Below are positions 61,154 through 64,000 of a stretch of 64,000 bases of DNA, piece by piece. The DNA is from Jeongeupia naejangsanensis. Lineage in GTDB: Bacteria; Pseudomonadota; Gammaproteobacteria; Burkholderiales; Chitinibacteraceae. The translations under genes and the position numbers were made by a program. The notes beneath the pieces are model-generated. The model did no database searches. It was not told the origin of the DNA and worked only from the letters and a program-made list of their open reading frames with translations. Positions within the stretch are counted from its first letter, which is position 1. Each line of letters begins with the position of its first letter. The stretch lies in contig NZ_JAESND010000003.1 of NCBI RefSeq assembly GCF_016865585.1, positions 248,001 through 312,000 of the forward strand, given 5' to 3'.

Positions 61154-62190
61154 GGCAGTGTCAGTTCGCGACGTTCTTCGGCCGAGCGGATGGCCAGCTC
61201 GATGATGTCCATGACAAGGATGGCCTCGCCGGCCGGCACAGGATTGGCGGCACCGGACAGCACGGAATCGCGGACGCCTGCGTAGTAATGGCGATAGTCG
61301 CCGGCCTGCGTGGCGATCGGTTCGACGATCGGTGCGTCGGCGTTGCCGACATAGCAGATGCCGTGCATCTCGTCCTTGCCCCAGCCGTCGCAGCCTGGCT
61401 GTGCACCGGCCTTGAGCTGGTCTTCCTGCACGTCGAGGCCGTGCTTGATGTAGCTGGCCGCTGTGCCGTGGACGGCAAAACGCGGACTGCCGCCGGGAAC
61501 GAGCACACTGCCATGCAGGATCACGCGGGTCTGGGCGTAGCGCAGCAGGACATGGAAGTAGTCGGTTGCCTGTGCGCCGTCGCGGCGTTGCGCGAGGTCG
61601 GCGTAGACGGCATCGGGCTTGCCGAAGAGCTGCAATGCCTGATCGACGATGTGCGGCCCCAGGTCGTACCACAGCCCGGCACCGGGGACGGCCGCTTCGC
61701 GCCAGCGCTGCCGTACTTGCGGACGGAAACGGTCGAAGTGGGATTCGAACTGCACGACATCGCCGAGCTTGCCGGAGGTGACCAGCGCCTTCAGCGTGAG
61801 GAAATCGGCGTCCCAGCGGCGGTTGTGGAAGACCGACAGCACCCGCTCTGCGCGGGCGGCAACGGCTTCGAGCCGGTGCGCTTCGGCGACGGTCACGGTA
61901 AACGGTTTGTCGACGACGACATGCTTGCCGGCTTCGAGTGCGCGGCGGGCCAGGTCGAAGTGGGTGTCGTTCGGTGTGGCGATCACGACCAGGCCGATCG
62001 CCGGATCGGCGAGCACGCTGGCGACGTCGGCGTGGACCGGAACATCCGGCCAGTCGGCGGCGACCTTGTCCTTGCTGCTGGAGACGATGGCGGCGAGCGC
62101 CATGCCGGGTACGGCGGCGATCAGCGGGGCGTGGAATGTCTTGCCGGCATAGCCGTAGCCGACGAGGGCGACGTTGAGGGTTTCAGCCAT
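61150..62190 (-). CDS. Gfo/Idh/MocA-family NAD(P)-dependent oxidoreductase
   Basis: Rossmann loop VGYGYAGKTFHAPL, then VVIATPNDTHFDLARRAL and the catalytic-lysine motif KHVVVDKPFTVTVAEA (DKP in place of EKP). The C-terminal substrate domain has FESHFDRFRPQVRQRWRE and LWYDLGPHIVDQAL with the usual His. 346 aa. It resembles YdgJ/scyllo-inositol-type dehydrogenases. Its 5' end overlaps the DeoR gene by 8 bases. Confidence 0.9.
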   Translation of the reverse strand: MAETLNVALVGYGYAGKTFHAPLIAAVPGMALAAIVSSSKDKVAADWPDVPVHADVASVLADPAIGLVVIATPNDTHFDLARRALEAGKHVVVDKPFTVTVAEAHRLEAVAARAERVLSVFHNRRWDADFLTLKALVTSGKLGDVVQFESHFDRFRPQVRQRWREAAVPGAGLWYDLGPHIVDQALQLFGKPDAVYADLAQRRDGAQATDYFHVLLRYAQTRVILHGSVLVPGGSPRFAVHGTAASYIKHGLDVQEDQLKAGAQPGCDGWGKDEMHGICYVGNADAPIVEPIATQAGDYRHYYAGVRDSVLSGAANPVPAGEAILVMDIIELAIRSAEERRELTLP

Positions 62191-62938
62191 ATTGGGTCTC
62201 CGTGAGCAGGGTCAGGGTCGTGGTCGGGGCGAGCGGCAGCTGCGGGTCGCGGTCGGTGAAAACGCGCTCGAATGCGGCGAGCGGGGCGACCGCGTACGGC
62301 GCGTGTTCGTCGAACTTGCTGTGATCGGACACCAGCCAGCTGCGGATGCTGCCGGTGATGAAGGCACGTTTGATCGCACCGTCGGATTCGTCGCTGGCGG
62401 TGACGCCGAGCGTCGCGTGGATCGCGCAGGCGCCCATGATCGCCAGATCGGCACGGTATTGCTGCGCCATGGCCAGCATCGTCGATCCGCGGAACAGGCG
62501 CTGCGAGGCATCCCATTCACCGCCGAGCAGGATCAGTTTCACCTGCTCGCGTTCGGACAGCAGCTGGGCAATGTCGAGCGAATGGGTGATCACCGTCAGC
62601 TTTACATCGGGCAGCGCCTGAGCAACGGCGAGCAGCGAATTGCCGGCGTCGAGCATCAGCGTCTGGCCCGGTTCGATCAGCGCAGCGACGCGGCGGCCGA
62701 GTGCCTGCTTGACTTCGGGCAGCACGGCGGCACGGGCGCTGCGGCGCATGTTCGGCACGTCGAGCGACAGCGCACCGCCGTGGGTCTTCTGCACCAGACC
62801 GAGTGCGGCCAGCGCGTTCAGGTCACGGCGGATCGTGTCGTCCGAAACCGCGAGGGTACTGGCAAGGTCGGCGACGCTGACGCGCCCCCGATCGGTCAGC
62901 AGGGCAACGATGTGTTGCTGGCGTTCATGGGTAAACAT
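62183..62938 (-). CDS. DeoR/GlpR-family transcriptional regulator, 251 aa
   Basis: N-terminal HTH: ERQQHIVALLTDRGRVSVAD, VSDDTIRRDLNALAALGLVQ, then the typical THGGAL. The C-terminal sugar-phosphate sensing domain has MLDAGNSLLAVAQALP and LLGGEWDASQRLFRG. Probably represses the operon it leads (itself, the Gfo/Idh/MocA dehydrogenase and UPF0303). Three direct repeats stand just upstream. Confidence 0.92.
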   Translation of the reverse strand: MFTHERQQHIVALLTDRGRVSVADLASTLAVSDDTIRRDLNALAALGLVQKTHGGALSLDVPNMRRSARAAVLPEVKQALGRRVAALIEPGQTLMLDAGNSLLAVAQALPDVKLTVITHSLDIAQLLSEREQVKLILLGGEWDASQRLFRGSTMLAMAQQYRADLAIMGACAIHATLGVTASDESDGAIKRAFITGSIRSWLVSDHSKFDEHAPYAVAPLAAFERVFTDRDPQLPLAPTTTLTLLTETQYG

Positions 62939-62958
62939 GCAAGCACTATGCGCCTGCG

Positions 62959-63002
62959 TGCGGTTTTATGCAAATAGTGTGCGGTAGTTTGCGGTTTTGT
63001 GC
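62959..63002. promoter_or_regulatory. Three helically phased direct repeats, probable DeoR operator
   Basis: TGCGGTTTTATGC (62959), TGCGGTAGTTTGC (62980) and TGCGGTTTTGTGC (62990) start 21 and 10 bases apart, that is two and one helical turns. They lie 20-64 bases before the deoR start. DeoR/GlpR regulators commonly bind such direct repeats near their own promoters. Confidence 0.6.
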
Positions 63003-63006
63003 CGGA

Positions 63007-63585
63007 TCAACGCCAGCGCGGTGTGCGGGAAACTGACTCGCCGGGGGCGACGAAGGCCGGTGCTGCGACGCGAATCGGCGCGGTAACGGCCCGGGGTGTC
63101 GGCGCAGATACCGTCCGGGGCACGGGGGCGCCGGCGTCGTTGGCGAGCCGCAGCGTTTGCCAGCCTGCCTGGTACGAAGCCACGGCGGCGGCATCGGGCT
63201 TGGTGGTCTTGCCGCGAACGTAGCTGGCCCCGTCGCAACGGCTGCCATCCTCCTTCCACGACAGGCGTCCGGTATGGGACACGATGCGCTTGCCCTGCCG
63301 GCTTGCGCTGAAGCCTCGCAGATAGCGCAGCTTGCCGTCCTTGCTGTAGTAGCGGATCGAGGTAAGGCCGTCCTGGCTGGATTCGACGATCAGTCCGCCG
63401 GCGTCACTCTGGTAGTGGTTGGCCTTGCTGCCGTCGGGGCCGATGACCGTCTCGGGTTTGAGGCCGGCGGTGGCCTTGTCGATGCGGCTGCTCAGTGTAA
63501 GGGCATCGCGCTCGCAGCGGGGGGCTGCGGCAAGGGCGGGGAGGGTGGTGGCGCAGCAGAGCGCCGCCAGCAGGAAGCGGATCAT
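63007..63585 (-). CDS. Hypothetical secreted protein, 192 aa
   Basis: Signal peptide (MIRFLLAALCCATTLPALA) then a beta-rich body with YYSKDGKLRYLRGFSAS, IVSHTGRLSWKEDGSRCDGA and one likely disulfide (Cys near 24 and 117). The C-terminal 45 residues are Ala/Pro/Arg-rich. There is no known motif. The three DeoR-type repeats lie immediately downstream of its stop. The ribosome site is weak. Confidence 0.7.
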   Translation of the reverse strand: MIRFLLAALCCATTLPALAAAPRCERDALTLSSRIDKATAGLKPETVIGPDGSKANHYQSDAGGLIVESSQDGLTSIRYYSKDGKLRYLRGFSASRQGKRIVSHTGRLSWKEDGSRCDGASYVRGKTTKPDAAAVASYQAGWQTLRLANDAGAPVPRTVSAPTPRAVTAPIRVAAPAFVAPGESVSRTPRWR

Positions 63586-63727
63586 CCGGTGGATCTCGTA
63601 AACGGACGCGAACCAAGGATGGTCTCATTGGCGACGGATCGGTTCCCGTCACTAAGCCGCTTGCCGTGTGGCCGTCACTCATGCCTTGCATGACGGCGTC
63701 CTGCGTCGAGCGGGACGCCCTAAGCGG

Positions 63728-64000
63728 TCAGCGTCCCATGCCGCCGACCTGCTGCGCCAGATAGGTTGCGTAGTTGTCGGTCATGCCGCCGATGAAATCG
63801 AGCACGCGCTGGTAGGCGTCGTACAGTGGCCATTCCTTTTTCGGCGCGTTGTAATCCATCAGATCGAGTACCCGGCGCATCCGGAACGGCAGCTCGGGGT
63901 TGACCTTGAGCTGGTAGGCCGCGTTGCAGAAGGCATCGAGCAGGATGTCGAGGCAGGTGAACGAGCCGACCTCGATCTCGATCTTGCGGCGCTCGTTGAA
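63728..64000 (-). CDS. dgt: dGTPase-like dNTP triphosphohydrolase, C-terminal 90 residues only
   Basis: The frame is open from the window edge to a TGA at 63730-63728. RMRRVLDLMDYNAPKKEWPL, YDAYQRVLDFIGGMTDNYAT and the end AQQVGGMGR match the last helices of deoxyguanosinetriphosphate triphosphohydrolase-like HD proteins. The HD metal site is outside the window. A GGCGTCC/GGACGCC hairpin without T-run lies just downstream (63695-63719). Confidence 0.8.
   Translation of the reverse strand, partial: FNERRKIEIEVGSFTCLDILLDAFCNAAYQLKVNPELPFRMRRVLDLMDYNAPKKEWPLYDAYQRVLDFIGGMTDNYATYLAQQVGGMGR

Noticed and set aside
63695-63719. GGCGTCC/GGACGCC hairpin after the dGTPase-like gene
   Set aside because: No T-run on the minus strand, so not called as an intrinsic terminator.

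Overview
The window is GC-rich, densely packed bacterial chromosome with housekeeping genes throughout. Gene content and order point to a chitin-degrading betaproteobacterium of the order Neisseriales, plausibly a Chitinibacteraceae-type genus. The signs are cytochrome bc1 next to sspA/sspB, kdsD-kdsC-lptCAB-rpoN-hpf-ptsN-hprK-rapZ, a Hda-purM-purN cluster, glyQ/glyS, and a secreted chitinase beside a chitobiase. I see no rRNA, tRNA, insertion sequence, prophage or CRISPR array. The species cannot be named from this sequence alone.

Layout. 1-5400: the end of a type IV pilus/type II secretion-like operon (GspF end, a PilM/PilN-like fusion, PilO-like, a small periplasmic protein, three prepilin-like proteins). 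5450-9300: hda (minus), then purM, purN and a DUF3108 envelope protein. 9370-17150: an RNA m5C methyltransferase converging on sspB-sspA and petABC, then a lipoprotein and Nif3 facing a DegS-like protease. 17200-28420: a Kef-type antiporter opposite the long kdsD-to-ubiX run for LPS precursor supply, LPS transport, sigma-54, ribosome hibernation and nitrogen-PTS/RapZ control. 28420-30850: a MATE transporter, a small cysteine-rich protein and an upstream leader with two SAM-II-type riboswitch folds, then dtd. 31460-42290: asd, an arylamine N-acetyltransferase, an isochorismatase-like hydrolase, an ldhA-like/sensor kinase/response regulator/yaaA group, an RRM protein, an NDUFA9-like protein and a lytic transglycosylase. 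42480-46080: a sulfur cluster of metY, yeiH and yeiE. 46130-51790: glyQ, a lipoprotein, glyS, gmhB, plsC and a YgjP-like metalloprotease. 51970-57390: convergent GH20 hexosaminidase and GH18 chitinase. 57700-64000: an MFS pump with its TetR regulator, DUF2798, a DeoR-Gfo/Idh/MocA-UPF0303 operon, a hypothetical secreted protein and the end of a dGTPase-like gene.

How parts work together. Chitinase and hexosaminidase form a complete extracellular/periplasmic chitin-to-GlcNAc route. KdsD, KdsC, GmhB and LptCAB supply and export LPS. MetY, YeiH and YeiE form a sulfide/sulfite module whose promoters share a GGTTATATG motif. The most unusual item is the duplicated SAM-II-like leader at 30166-30335. 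It has an intrinsic terminator between the two copies and lies upstream of a 97-residue protein with no internal methionine and a MATE transporter, suggesting a SAM/methionine-controlled export operon.
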